From DATEOR01 sp963766725 (GTDB taxonomy: Bacteria; Actinomycetota; Thermoleophilia; Gaiellales; Gaiellaceae), in assembly GCA_963766725.1 (NCBI GenBank), contig CAVYBK010000006.1, forward strand, positions 475,779-539,778: a DNA stretch of 64,000 bases, read 5' to 3'. Position numbers and translations under genes: made by a program. Below, piece after piece: positions 18,867 to 27,200 of the stretch (position 1 is its first letter; the number at the start of each line of letters is the position of its first letter). A model generated the notes under the pieces. The model had not been told where the DNA came from. It saw nothing but the letters and a program-made list of their open reading frames with translations, and did not search any database.

Positions 18867-19739
18867 TCAGGATTCGGCGATTACCTCCCCGACCGCTTCC
18901 CCGCGGCTGTTGCGAATGGTGCTGACCCGCAGGTCGGGCAGGTCGAGAAGCGCGGCGGCCGCCGGAAGAAGCCCGCGGCTCGAGCCGTCCTCCGACTTGA
19001 GCGCGAGCGCCGACCCGTCGCCGAGGCCGATGCAGAGGACGCCCTCGGCTCCCCCCTTCGCCACCGAGCCGGGCACCGCTTGCATGACCTCGGTCGCAGC
19101 CGAGCCGGGACCCTCGACGAGAGCAGGATGCGCCCTCATCGCCGCGGTCACACGATCGGCGCCCTCGAGCTCGTTGCGGACGAGGCGCCCGAATGAGGCG
19201 GCCATGCGCTCGAGGGAGAGACCGAAGGTGGGGACTCCGCAGCCGTCCACAGCGATTGGGATCTGGTTTCCGCCCAGGCCCGCCGCTTCGTCGAGCGCGG
19301 CGAGCACCTGAATCTGAAGCGGATGCTCGCGGAGGCGGTAGTCCTCGAACGGCCAGCCCTGTGCGGCGCAGACGCAGAGGAAGCCGGCGTGCTTACCCGA
19401 GCAGTTGTGCTCGACCCTGCTGCCGTTCACTGGGCCACACTCGAGGTCGTCCTCGGTGGCTCCGGCGCGCGCGAGGAGCTCGCGGACGGCCGCCAGCTGC
19501 TCGGCCCGTGCGTGGTGCGAGGCCGAGGCGATGGCGATGTCCTCCTCGGCGAGGTCGTCGTACGAGCGGACGAGGAGAAGTGCCTGGATCGGCTTGGCGG
19601 CCGAGCGCATGAACGTGACGAGTCCGGCGTCGCCACGCTCCTCGGCAAGCGATCCAGTCGAGTCGACGCGAGCAGCGTGAATGCGATGGCGAGACTCGGC
19701 CATCCCGCCTCGGACGACGGCTACTGTGAGCGCATCCAT
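18867..19739 (-). CDS. Asparaginase II family protein
   Basis: The 290-residue product matches the thermolabile L-asparaginase II family of rhizobia and actinobacteria (unrelated to AnsA/AnsB). It has FMRSAAKPIQALLLV near the N-terminus, SGKHAGFLCVCAAQGW and VDGCGVPTFGLSLERMA in the middle and GSAATEVMQAVPGSVAKGGAEGV toward the end. The chosen ATG (19739-19737) overlaps the ATG of the divergent gene in the palindrome CATG. An upstream in-frame extension exists but has no family similarity. It would hydrolyse asparagine to aspartate and ammonia. Confidence 0.85.
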   Translation of the reverse strand: MDALTVAVVRGGMAESRHRIHAARVDSTGSLAEERGDAGLVTFMRSAAKPIQALLLVRSYDDLAEEDIAIASASHHARAEQLAAVRELLARAGATEDDLECGPVNGSRVEHNCSGKHAGFLCVCAAQGWPFEDYRLREHPLQIQVLAALDEAAGLGGNQIPIAVDGCGVPTFGLSLERMAASFGRLVRNELEGADRVTAAMRAHPALVEGPGSAATEVMQAVPGSVAKGGAEGVLCIGLGDGSALALKSEDGSSRGLLPAAAALLDLPDLRVSTIRNSRGEAVGEVIAES

Positions 19740-20226
19740 GGCCGAGGAGCGTAGGAGAAACGAGCTCGAAGCGGCGGTGCTCGCCTTCCGGGACGCGAAG
19801 CCGGAGGAGCGCACCGCGATGAACGCGGCCCTGACGCGGAACGAAGCGAGCATCCTCGACGGCCTCGCCCAGGAGGCGGCCGAAGCCGCGGTGCGCGAGG
19901 AGGATCCCGAGCGGGTTCGCTTCGGCCTCGCCGCGCTCGCGCTCGAGGGCGGCTGGCCGGACTGGCGCGACACCACCGTCCTCCTGACGCTTCTACACGT
20001 GAGCGCCCGCAAGCTCGGGCTCGATGCCGACGGCGTCTTCTACGAGGAGGCCCGCGCCCTCGCCTACGAGCCGGTGAAGGAGCGTGCGTACTTCTCCAAT
20101 GCCGGCGCGGGGATCATCCGCTCCTACGCCGGCCGCCCCGAGCGGCTCAAGGAGCTGGACGTCATGGCGTACGAGGAGTACACCGGGCCGAACGGATTCG
20201 CCTACCGCGAGGTGGAGGATGCCTGA
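19738..20226 (+). CDS. Conserved hypothetical helical protein (162 aa)
   Basis: A mostly alpha-helical, acidic soluble protein with segments NELEAAVLAFRDAKPEERTA and VYEEARALAYEP-type helices, and no motif I recognise. The start shares CATG with the divergent asparaginase gene. Its last codons overlap the start of the Fpg-family gene, so the two are co-transcribed and probably translationally coupled. It may be an accessory protein of unknown role. Confidence 0.6.
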   Translation: MAEERRRNELEAAVLAFRDAKPEERTAMNAALTRNEASILDGLAQEAAEAAVREEDPERVRFGLAALALEGGWPDWRDTTVLLTLLHVSARKLGLDADGVFYEEARALAYEPVKERAYFSNAGAGIIRSYAGRPERLKELDVMAYEEYTGPNGFAYREVEDA

Positions 20227-21046
20227 GTTCCCGGAGATCGAGGCGCTGCGGCGCCAGCTGGACGACCCGGTCCGCGCCTTCCCGGTCGCCAAGGCGGGGC
20301 CGGCGCACATCGCCACGCTCAAGACGTACGACCCGCCGCTTTCGGCGCTCGAAGGGCGCCGCTTCGCGGGAGCCGAGCGGCGGGCGAAGAACATCCTCCT
20401 CCCAACCGACGACGGGGAGCTCGTCCTTCATGTCCACCTGATGAGCGCGGGCAGGCTCCGCTACCTGCGCCACGGCGACAAGCAGCCGAAGACGCCGGCT
20501 TTCAGGCTTTCCTTCGAAGACGGGAGCTCTCTCGTCCTGACCGAGGCCGGCGCGAAGAAGCGCGCCAAGGTGGGTCTCTACACCCCCGAGGCGATCGAGG
20601 AGGAGCTCGCGCACCTCGGCCCTGAGGCGTACGGACTCAGCACGAAGAAGCTCGCGGAGATCCTCGCCTCCGACTCGCGCCGCCTGCACGCGTTCCTACG
20701 CGACCAGCGGCTGATCGCCGGGATCGGCCGGGCCTGGGCGAACGAGATCCTCAACCACGCGCGGCTCTCGCCGTACGCGCTCACCACGGAGCTCTCGGAG
20801 GAAGAGGTGCAACGGCTCAGCGACGCCATTCAGGAGGAGCTCACGCGCGGCCTCGAGCTCCGCGAGCGCGGCGCCTCCGACAAGAAGATCTACCGCGTGC
20901 ACAACCGCCTCGACGAGCCGTGCCCGCAGTGCGGCACGCCGCTTGCGCGCGTCGACTTCGAGGAGCACACGATCTACTACTGCCCGAGCTGCCAGACCGA
21001 GGGGCGGATCCTCAAGGACCGCCGTCTCTCGCGCCTGCTGCGCTAG
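20219..21046 (+). CDS. mutM: Fpg/Nei family DNA glycosylase
   Basis: The 275-residue protein starts MPEFPEIEAL, retaining the catalytic Pro-2 and Glu-3 of formamidopyrimidine-DNA glycosylases after Met removal. It has the conserved Lys (RRAKNILL), a helix-two-turn-helix region (QRLIAGIGRAWANEILNHARLSP) and the C-terminal zinc finger (CPQCGTPL ... YYCPSCQ). It excises oxidised bases such as 8-oxoguanine and nicks the strand. It overlaps the upstream hypothetical gene by 8 nt, and its TAG shares CTAG with the convergent HD-GYP gene. Confidence 0.94.
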   Translation: MPEFPEIEALRRQLDDPVRAFPVAKAGPAHIATLKTYDPPLSALEGRRFAGAERRAKNILLPTDDGELVLHVHLMSAGRLRYLRHGDKQPKTPAFRLSFEDGSSLVLTEAGAKKRAKVGLYTPEAIEEELAHLGPEAYGLSTKKLAEILASDSRRLHAFLRDQRLIAGIGRAWANEILNHARLSPYALTTELSEEEVQRLSDAIQEELTRGLELRERGASDKKIYRVHNRLDEPCPQCGTPLARVDFEEHTIYYCPSCQTEGRILKDRRLSRLLR

Positions 21047-22384
21047 ACCGCTTCGCGGAGAGCTAGGACGACACGAGGGTCGAACTGCGTGCCTGCGTTT
21101 TGCTCCACCTCGGCGAGCGCCTCGGCCGCAGGGAGGGCCGCCCGGTACGGCCGGTCGGTGGTCATCGCGTTGTAGGCGTCGCAGCAGCAGACGATGCGCG
21201 CCACGAGTGGGATGTCCTCGCCGGCGAGCCCGTCCGGATATCCCTGGCCGTCCCACCGTTCGTGGCAGGAACGAACCAGCCTGCCGACCTCGCCGAGGAG
21301 GCCGCCCACGCGCTCCAGCATCCGCTCGCCCTCGATCGTGTGCGTGTTGATGACGGCACGCTCTTCCGCGGTCAGCGCGGCGGGCTTGTTGATGATCTCG
21401 GCCGGGATCCGGATCTTGCCCACGTCGTGGAGAAGAGCCGTCAGCTCCGCGCTTCGCCGCTGCCGGGCGGAGAGGCCGAGGCGGTCGGCCACTGCGAGGG
21501 TCAGCGACACGACCTCCCGCGAGTGGTTGCCGGTGTACTCGTCGTCCGCCTCGATGACGTCTCCGAGCAGAAAGGCGGTGCCCCGGTAGGCGTGCCCGAG
21601 CTCGAGCGCGTGGTCGATCCGGCGCCTGCGCTCCTGGGCGAGGAAGGCGAGCAGCGCGAGGAGCGGCAGGACGACGAGGAGTGCGAGCGGCTGCTCCGCC
21701 GCGACGATCGCCGTCAGGAGGGCGATCGGCGTGAGGGCGAGGTCGACTCCGTAGACCCAGGCCATCAGGCGCACGTGCGCTTTCGGGGCGATGCCGAACG
21801 CGACCCAGGCGCGCGCCGCCGAGCCGAGGAAGTCGAATGCGAACTGGGCGAGCACCGCGGCGAGGAGGACGGGCCAGACCGACCAGGCGGCATCGGGCTC
21901 CCCGGCGAGCGCGATGACAAGAGCGCCGCCGACGGCATTCCAGGAGCTCGCGACCACGACGAGCGCGCGCTCCGGGTGCTCCTGCCGTTTCAGATACGTG
22001 GCCGCGTTCCCGAGCAGAAGGCCGATGGCGACGCAGAGCGGCACCATCGCCGGCGGGAGGAGGAAGAGCATCGGGACGAAGACGAGCTGCGTCGGGATCG
22101 CCGAGCCGATGCCGACCTCGAACTCGACCTTCGAGGCGACCGCGTACCCGGCGATCAGGAGGGCGAGGAGCGCGACCGAGGGATGGCGTTCTCCGGGAAA
22201 GGCGAGCTGGAGAGCCGCGCACGCCGCGAGGAAAGCGAGCGCGCTCGCGCTCGTGACCCGCGAGTCGCGGCGCTCGAGCGGCGCAGCGGCGCGCGCGCGG
22301 CGCTCTTCGATCAGCGCATCGCTGTCTTGGTTGGTGTCGACGACCGGAGAGGGGTGCCGGCAGCCGGGCAGGCTCGGTGCTCAT
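21043..22384 (-). CDS. Membrane HD-GYP phosphodiesterase, frameshifted near its start
   Basis: The C-terminal ~170 residues are an HD-GYP domain, expected to hydrolyse cyclic di-GMP: NHSREVVSLTLAVADRLGL, the HD pair in ALLHDVGKIRIP, the HTIEGERML helix, and HERWDGQGYPDGL with the GYP signature. Ahead of it are about eight hydrophobic helices resembling a MASE-type sensor. An ATG at 22384 begins MSTEPARLPAPLSG; the frame then changes near 22345 and continues VVDTNQDSDALIEERR into the membrane domain, which has no other start codon in frame. So a 1-nt indel is likely. It could link c-di-GMP to pilus or polysaccharide control. Confidence 0.88.
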
Positions 22385-22511
22385 CCAGAGCGGTATCGGC
22401 GGCCTCGTCGCTCGTCTTGACGAACGGCGCGACGATCCCTCCTCCGAGGGATGGAGCAAGCCCGGATCGCGACCACAGTGCGACGAAAGCGGCTAAGGAG
22501 AGGATCGCGGC

Positions 22512-23115
22512 ATGAGGCGTTTCGGAGCGGCATTTGCTCTTGTGATCGGCTTGGCCACGACAGCGGCTGCGCCGGCAGGCGCGGCCCTGCTCAACGGCTG
22601 TCCCGACCAGAGACCAGCAGGCCGTTCCTGCGCTGGCTCGACCCGATCTCCTACGCCTTGCGCCGAACGGGGGCTTCGAATCGGCTCGGCCGGGATGGCA
22701 GCTGCGCGGCGGCGCGACAGTCGTGAGCGGCAACGAGTCGTTCAACTTGAGCGGCCCCGGAAGCCACTCGCTCTACCTTCCGAGCGGAAGCTCTGCGACG
22801 AGCCCGGCCATGTGCGTCGAGACGCTCGACGTCTTCGCCCGCTATGTGGCGAAGAACAGGGGTCTCATCGCGCTCTCGAGCCTCAAGGTCGACGCGATCG
22901 TCAAGGACAGCGCCGGGCACACGTTCGTCTTGCCTGCCGGTGTGAACACCGGCCTCTCGAGCTGGGCGCCCTCCCTCCCGTCGGTCGCGCTCCTGGACGT
23001 CCTCGGGCTTCTGAACGGCGGGCGGGTGACGGTCTCGTTCCGCTTCCAGCCCATCGGCCTCGGCGCCAAGTGGCAGATCGACGATCTCTACGTCGATCCG
23101 CTGAAAATGGGCTAG
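22512..23115 (+). pseudogene. Secreted beta-sandwich protein with two apparent frameshifts
   Basis: The start ATG (22512) has AAGGAGAGG upstream and encodes a signal peptide (FGAAFALVIGLATTAAAPAGA) followed by LLNGCPDQ. The frame then changes near 22605 to give RPFLRWLDPISYAL and again near 22663 to give APNGGFESARPGWQLRGG. The last frame runs ~150 residues through SLYLPSGSSATSP, an MCVETLDVFARY strand, and WQIDDLYVDP to the stop. The whole resembles a carbohydrate-binding-like beta-sandwich that I associate with Thermoleophilia genomes; function unknown. Each shift is consistent with one missing base. Marked pseudogene because three frames are needed. Confidence 0.7.
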
Positions 23116-23121
23116 CCCCGG

Positions 23122-23700
23122 CTAGCCCGGGAAACGGATCAGCAGGCGCTCGTCCTCGGCCGTCACCGCGACGCCGATCGCCTTCAGGTGCTCGACCGCC
23201 ACGACCGCGCCGAGCTCCCTGAGCTCCTCGCCGGTCACGACCCCGGCGGCGTTCTTCAGAAGCGGTGAGATCTCGAGCTCCGGGCCGCGGACGACGAGGG
23301 TGACGGAGTCGATTCCCCCGTGGCGCGAGGCTGCCTTCGCGAGGCGGGAGAGAGCGCGGCTCGTCGCGTCGGGGTCGACTTGCACGGCCGCCCCTTCGCC
23401 GCTCACGGCGACGCGCTCGCCGAGCTCGGCACACGCTTCCCGGGCGAGCTCCAGCGAGTCCGCCTCGGTGAGTGCGGGCGAATAGCGGCCGCGCTCGATC
23501 CGGGTCACAAGAGAGAGCTCGTCGACGAGGTCGCGCAGCTGGGCCGAGGCTGCCTCGATCATCTCGACGTAGCGCGCCGCCGGCTCTTCGAGGTCGGTCT
23601 TGGCGAGAGTCTTCGCGAAGCCGTACACCGTGGCGAGCGGCGTCGAGAGGTCATGGGCGCCGATGGAGACGATCTGCGCGAAGCGTTCTTCGTCGGCCAT
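23122..23700 (-). CDS. HisKA-type protein with degenerate ATPase domain
   Basis: The 192-residue protein opens with a dimerisation/phospho-acceptor helix resembling the H box (GAHDLSTPLATVYGFAKTL) and continues with the second HisKA helix (LRDLVDELSLVTRIERGRY). A short alpha/beta region follows in place of a full HATPase domain. The N box is reduced to ALSRLAKAASRHG without the invariant Asn, and no DxGxG loop is seen. It is therefore probably a pseudokinase or phosphotransfer-type protein. The ATG at 23700 follows AAGGGGGGAA and is preferred to an upstream GTG. It is divergent from folE2. Confidence 0.65.
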   Translation of the reverse strand: MADEERFAQIVSIGAHDLSTPLATVYGFAKTLAKTDLEEPAARYVEMIEAASAQLRDLVDELSLVTRIERGRYSPALTEADSLELAREACAELGERVAVSGEGAAVQVDPDATSRALSRLAKAASRHGGIDSVTLVVRGPELEISPLLKNAAGVVTGEELRELGAVVAVEHLKAIGVAVTAEDERLLIRFPG

Positions 23701-23724
23701 TTCCCCCCTTGGTACGGTTGACAC

Positions 23725-24705
23725 GTGCAGCAGGAGAGACTAACCGGCGGAGCCGATCTCCAGGCTTCCGAGCCCGAGGTCCGCATCGGCCTCTCCCGCG
23801 CCGGAGTCACCGGCGTGCAGAAGGCCGTGCGCCTGCAGCACGGCGGCCGCGACGCGCTCGTCTCGGCCGAGATCGACTGCTTCGTCGACCTCGACCCCGC
23901 CCAGAAGGGCGTGCACATGTCGCGCTTCCCCGAGGTCTTCGAGGAGGCGATCGACGAGGTCGTGATCGACGAGAAGCTCCTCGTCGAGAACCTCGCCGAG
24001 CACATCGCGCGCAACATCGTCGAGCGCCAGCAGGCCCTTCGCGCCGAAGTGAAGATCGCGGCGCGCTACCCCATCGAGCGGCTCACGCCCGTGACCGCGC
24101 TGCGAACGCAGGAGCTCGTGACGCTGATCGGGATCTCCGCCGCGTCGCGCACGGCGACGCGGCGCGTGGTCGGAGTCGAGGCGACGGGGATCAACGCGTG
24201 CCCGTGTGCGCAGGGGCTGGTCCGCACGGAGGCCGCCGGGCGACTGGCCGAGGCCGGCTTCCAGGAGGGAGACGTCGAGCGGATCCTCGAGCTCGTCCCG
24301 CTCGCGACGCACAACCAGCGCGGCCGCGGCACGCTCTTCCTCGGAACCAACGAACGGCTGAATGCGGAAGATCTCGTGGACATCGTCGAGCGCTCGATGA
24401 GCTCGCCCATCTACGAGCTCCTCAAGCGCCCGGACGAGCTCTTCGTCGTCGAGCACGCCCACCTGACGCCCCGATTCGTGGAGGACTCGGTGCGCCTCAT
24501 GGTCAAGAGCGCACTCGACGGCTACGCCGACCTCGCGGACGACGACTTCGTGCTCGCCCGCCAGGTGAACTTCGAGACGATTCACAACCACGACGTCCTC
24601 GCCGAGCGGTTCGGGACCGTCGGGGAGCTGCGCGGCGAGCTTCGGAGCGGCGAGCATTCGCTCGCCCACACCGAGCTCAGGGATTGGCTGCGCGCGGTCG
24701 CCTAG
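23725..24705 (+). CDS. folE2: GTP cyclohydrolase FolE2/MptA family
   Basis: The 326-residue protein carries the type IB GTP cyclohydrolase signatures: an N-terminal RIGLSRAGVTGVQKAVRL block, DLDPAQKGVHMSRFPEVFEE, and the metal-binding Cys loop GINACPCAQ. It converts GTP to dihydroneopterin triphosphate (or the cyclic monophosphate in archaeal MptA) for folate. Length is closer to MptA-like members. FolE2 enzymes can use metals other than zinc. Its end overlaps the convergent plsY by 29 bp. Confidence 0.92.
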   Translation: MQQERLTGGADLQASEPEVRIGLSRAGVTGVQKAVRLQHGGRDALVSAEIDCFVDLDPAQKGVHMSRFPEVFEEAIDEVVIDEKLLVENLAEHIARNIVERQQALRAEVKIAARYPIERLTPVTALRTQELVTLIGISAASRTATRRVVGVEATGINACPCAQGLVRTEAAGRLAEAGFQEGDVERILELVPLATHNQRGRGTLFLGTNERLNAEDLVDIVERSMSSPIYELLKRPDELFVVEHAHLTPRFVEDSVRLMVKSALDGYADLADDDFVLARQVNFETIHNHDVLAERFGTVGELRGELRSGEHSLAHTELRDWLRAVA

Positions 24706-25294
24706 GGCCGCGCAGGCGCATCTTCGACTCCTGACCGTGCGCGAGCCGCGCGATGTTCCCGCGGTGCAGGAGGACGATCGCGAGCGCGCCGCCGGTCGTG
24801 AAGGCGACGACAGGCCAGGACGCGTCGAAGAGGAGCGCGAAGAGCGGCAGCGTCGCCGCCGCGACCATCGAGGCAAGGGACGCGTAGCGCGTCACGAGAA
24901 AGACGGCGATCCAGACCACGGCCGCCGAGAGCGTTGCGAGCGGCGCGACCGCGAGGCCGACCCCGCCGGTCGTGGCGACGATCTTCCCGCCGCGTTGGAA
25001 GCCCATGAAGAGCGGGCGCCAGTGGCCGGCCATAGCCGCGCAGCCGGCGAGGACCGCAATGAGGTCGTTCCCGAGCCAGCGGCCGAGCAGCGCGGCGGCC
25101 GCGCCCTTGGCGATGTCGAGCACCGCGACGCCGAGCCCGAGCTTGAAGCCGAGCGTCCGCCAGACGTTCGTCGCGCCGGTGTTGCCGCTCCCGAGCGTGC
25201 GGATGTCCACGCCCGCGAATATCCGCGGCAGCCAGTACCCCCACGGCATCGAGCCGAGGACGTACCCCAGCGGAATCAGAAGAAGATTGCTCAG
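24677..25294 (-). CDS. plsY: PlsY, acyl-phosphate:glycerol-3-phosphate acyltransferase
   Basis: PlsY makes lysophosphatidic acid at the membrane. The 205-residue product has the first conserved motif GSGNTGATNVWR, the second glycine-rich motif FQRGGKIVATTGGV (canonical form FKGGKGVAT) and about five hydrophobic helices. There is no ATG, GTG or TTG in frame between the sodA-like stop and the first helix. The most plausible start is a CTG at 25294 overlapping that stop (CTGA); an ATG at Met of GSMPWGYW would cut the first helix. A short basic C-terminal tail overlaps folE2. Confidence 0.85.
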   Translation of the reverse strand: MSNLLLIPLGYVLGSMPWGYWLPRIFAGVDIRTLGSGNTGATNVWRTLGFKLGLGVAVLDIAKGAAAALLGRWLGNDLIAVLAGCAAMAGHWRPLFMGFQRGGKIVATTGGVGLAVAPLATLSAAVVWIAVFLVTRYASLASMVAAATLPLFALLFDASWPVVAFTTGGALAIVLLHRGNIARLAHGQESKMRLRGPRRPRAANP

Positions 25295-25911
25295 GTCTGG
25301 ATCTGGTACTTCGACACCCAGCTCGCGATGACGTCCCAGTCGAGGTTCGCGAAGAACGCGTCGATGTAGGACGCCCTGTCGGTCTGGTAGTCGAGGAAGT
25401 AGGCGTGCTCGTAGACGTCGAGCGCGACGAGCGGCGTGGCGTTCCACACCGGGAAGGTGTTCTGCGCGTCCCCGATGTAGTTGAAGAGGCGCTGCTCGTC
25501 CCAGTCGTAGGCAGTCCAGGCCCACCCGCGGCCGCCCATGCCGGTCGCCTTCAGGTCGGCGCGCCACGCCTCGACGGAACCGAAGTCGCGCTCGATCAGC
25601 GACGCGATCGGGCCCGTCGGGTCGCCGCCGCCCCCGCCGAGGTGCTCGAAGTAGATCTCGTGGTTCTTGACGCCGCCGATCGCGAAGCTGAGGTCGATCT
25701 TGAGAGCGCGCACGTCCGAGTAGACCTGGTTCGCGGTCGAGAGGTCGACGTCGGCGAGCTTGGCCAGGATCTCGTTCCTCTTCGCCACATACCCCTGGTA
25801 GAGCTTGTAGTGCGCTTCGACGGAAGCCCGGGAGATGCCGTCCATCTCGAGGAGCTCCGGCTTGAGCTCCCGGGCCGCAATCTCCTCGTGGTTTTGGGCC
25901 AGTGTCGCCAT
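25291..25911 (-). CDS. Divergent Fe/Mn superoxide dismutase family protein
   Basis: A 206-residue protein of the SodA/SodB fold. Metal ligands can be matched: His in EAHYKLYQGY, His in NHEIYFEHL, and Asp/His in LDVYEHAYFLDY. It differs from the canonical enzyme at 63013-63618: the HHxxHHxTY segment is shortened to HYKLYQGY, and the Trp of NHSLFW is missing. A GGGGGDPTG loop is present. It belongs to the actinobacterial-type family of divergent members; SOD activity is likely but not certain. It is followed by plsY and is divergent from an SDR gene. Confidence 0.85.
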   Translation of the reverse strand: MATLAQNHEEIAARELKPELLEMDGISRASVEAHYKLYQGYVAKRNEILAKLADVDLSTANQVYSDVRALKIDLSFAIGGVKNHEIYFEHLGGGGGDPTGPIASLIERDFGSVEAWRADLKATGMGGRGWAWTAYDWDEQRLFNYIGDAQNTFPVWNATPLVALDVYEHAYFLDYQTDRASYIDAFFANLDWDVIASWVSKYQIQT

Positions 25912-25967
25912 GGGTCTCCCTTCGAGTCTCCTTCGGGCGGGTCGAACGAGATCGTATCTTTCCCCAT

Positions 25968-26618
25968 GTGACGGAAAAGGCGCTGGTGACGGGCGGCACG
26001 GGCCGCGTGGGCGGCGCGATCGCGGCGCGCCTCGAGGCCGAGGGGTTCGCCGTCCTCGCGGCCGGCCGGCGCGACGGCGACATCACGCGTCCCGAGGAGG
26101 CGCGCGCGCTCGTCGAGCGCGCGGCGCAGGAGCTCGGCGGGCTCGACCTCCTCGTCAATGCGGCCTCGGACGGGTTCGAGCCGAGGCCCGTCGAGGAAGT
26201 GTCCGAGGCCGACTGGGATGCCGCCCTCGACTCGACGGCGAAGGGCACCTTCTTCGTCACGCAAGCGGCCGTCCCCCATCTGCGTGCGTCCAGCCTCGGG
26301 CTCGTCGTCATGATCGAGGACGTCGGCGCCTACAGGCCCTGGCCGTCCTTCGGGCCCCACTGCGCCGCGAAGGCGGCGCAGGCGATGCTGACCCGCGTCT
26401 TCGCGCGCGCGCTCGCGCCGGAGATCCGGGTCTGCGGGATCGCACCGGGACCGGTCGCCGTCGAGCCGGGGCAGGAGGAGCGCCGCGCCGCCGAGACGCT
26501 GCTCGGCCGCATCGGCTCTCCGGAGGACATCGCGGGCGCGGTGGTCTATCTGGTCGGCGCCGGGTTCGTGACGGGCTCGACGCTCTTCGTCGACGGCGGC
26601 CTCTCCCTGAATCCATAA
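25968..26618 (+). CDS. SDR-family protein lacking the catalytic Ser and Tyr
   Basis: Numbering from GTG 25968 (216 residues), the Rossmann glycine motif TGGTGRVGG (8-16) and the LLVNAAS motif are intact. The C-terminal GFVTGSTLFVDGGLSLNP is typical of classical short-chain dehydrogenases. At the active site the usual Tyr of YxxxK is His131 (HCAAK, Lys135 kept), and the catalytic Ser position reads IEDVG. It is therefore unlikely to be a normal dehydrogenase; NAD(P)-binding regulatory or non-redox roles are possible. A longer start upstream adds 22 residues without similarity. It is divergent from the sod-like gene by 56 bp. Confidence 0.82.
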   Translation: MTEKALVTGGTGRVGGAIAARLEAEGFAVLAAGRRDGDITRPEEARALVERAAQELGGLDLLVNAASDGFEPRPVEEVSEADWDAALDSTAKGTFFVTQAAVPHLRASSLGLVVMIEDVGAYRPWPSFGPHCAAKAAQAMLTRVFARALAPEIRVCGIAPGPVAVEPGQEERRAAETLLGRIGSPEDIAGAVVYLVGAGFVTGSTLFVDGGLSLNP

Positions 26619-26646
26619 GCGGCGCTGCTTCGTATCGCCTAGCGTT

Positions 26647-27200
26647 ATGCCTGCGGCAATGGCAACAGCCGAGAACGACAGCCGGCTCATCGAGCGCGTC
26701 GGGCGCGGAGACCGTGAGGCGTTCGAGCAGCTCTACAAGCGCTTCGCACGCCCGGTGCTCGCGATGGCGCTGAGGCAGCTCGGGGACAACGGCCGCGCCG
26801 AAGACGCAGCGCAGGAGACCTTCGCCGCGGTCTGGCGCTCGGCGAAGAGCTACCGGGCGGAGCGCGGCACGGCCTCGGCATGGCTCTATGCCGTCGCGCG
26901 CCACGCCATCATCGACCGCGCGCGGCAGAAGCGCGAGAACGCCGCAGAGGCCCCTGACGAGGCGGACGTACGGGCCGGCCCCGCCGAGCGGGCGGAGGAG
27001 TCGTGGCTCACATGGCGCGTGCACTCCGCGCTCGAGCTCTGCCCGAGCGCGAGCGCGTCGTCATCGAGCTCGCCTACTGGAGCGGTCTCTCCCAGACCGA
27101 GATCGCGAGCTACCTGGACGTGCCGCTCGGGACCGTCAAGACGCGAACGCGGACCGGTCTCGCCCGCCTGGCCGGCCTGCTCGAGGAGGTAAGGGGATGA
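26647..27200 (+). CDS. ECF sigma factor (SigK-like), one frameshift before region 4
   Basis: Region 2 is clear (DREAFEQLYKRFARPVLAMA ... AEDAAQETFAAVWRSAKSY ... TASAWLYAVARHAIIDRAR). Region 4 is equally clear in another frame (LPERERVVIELAYWSGLSQT ... YLDVPLGTVKTRTRTGLARL). The switch is at about 27036-27042 (CTCGAGCTCTGCCC), where one base is gained or lost. Together they make a ~184-residue ECF sigma factor. Its TGA overlaps the ATG of the next gene (ATGA), the expected arrangement for a sigma and its anti-sigma. Confidence 0.87.
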
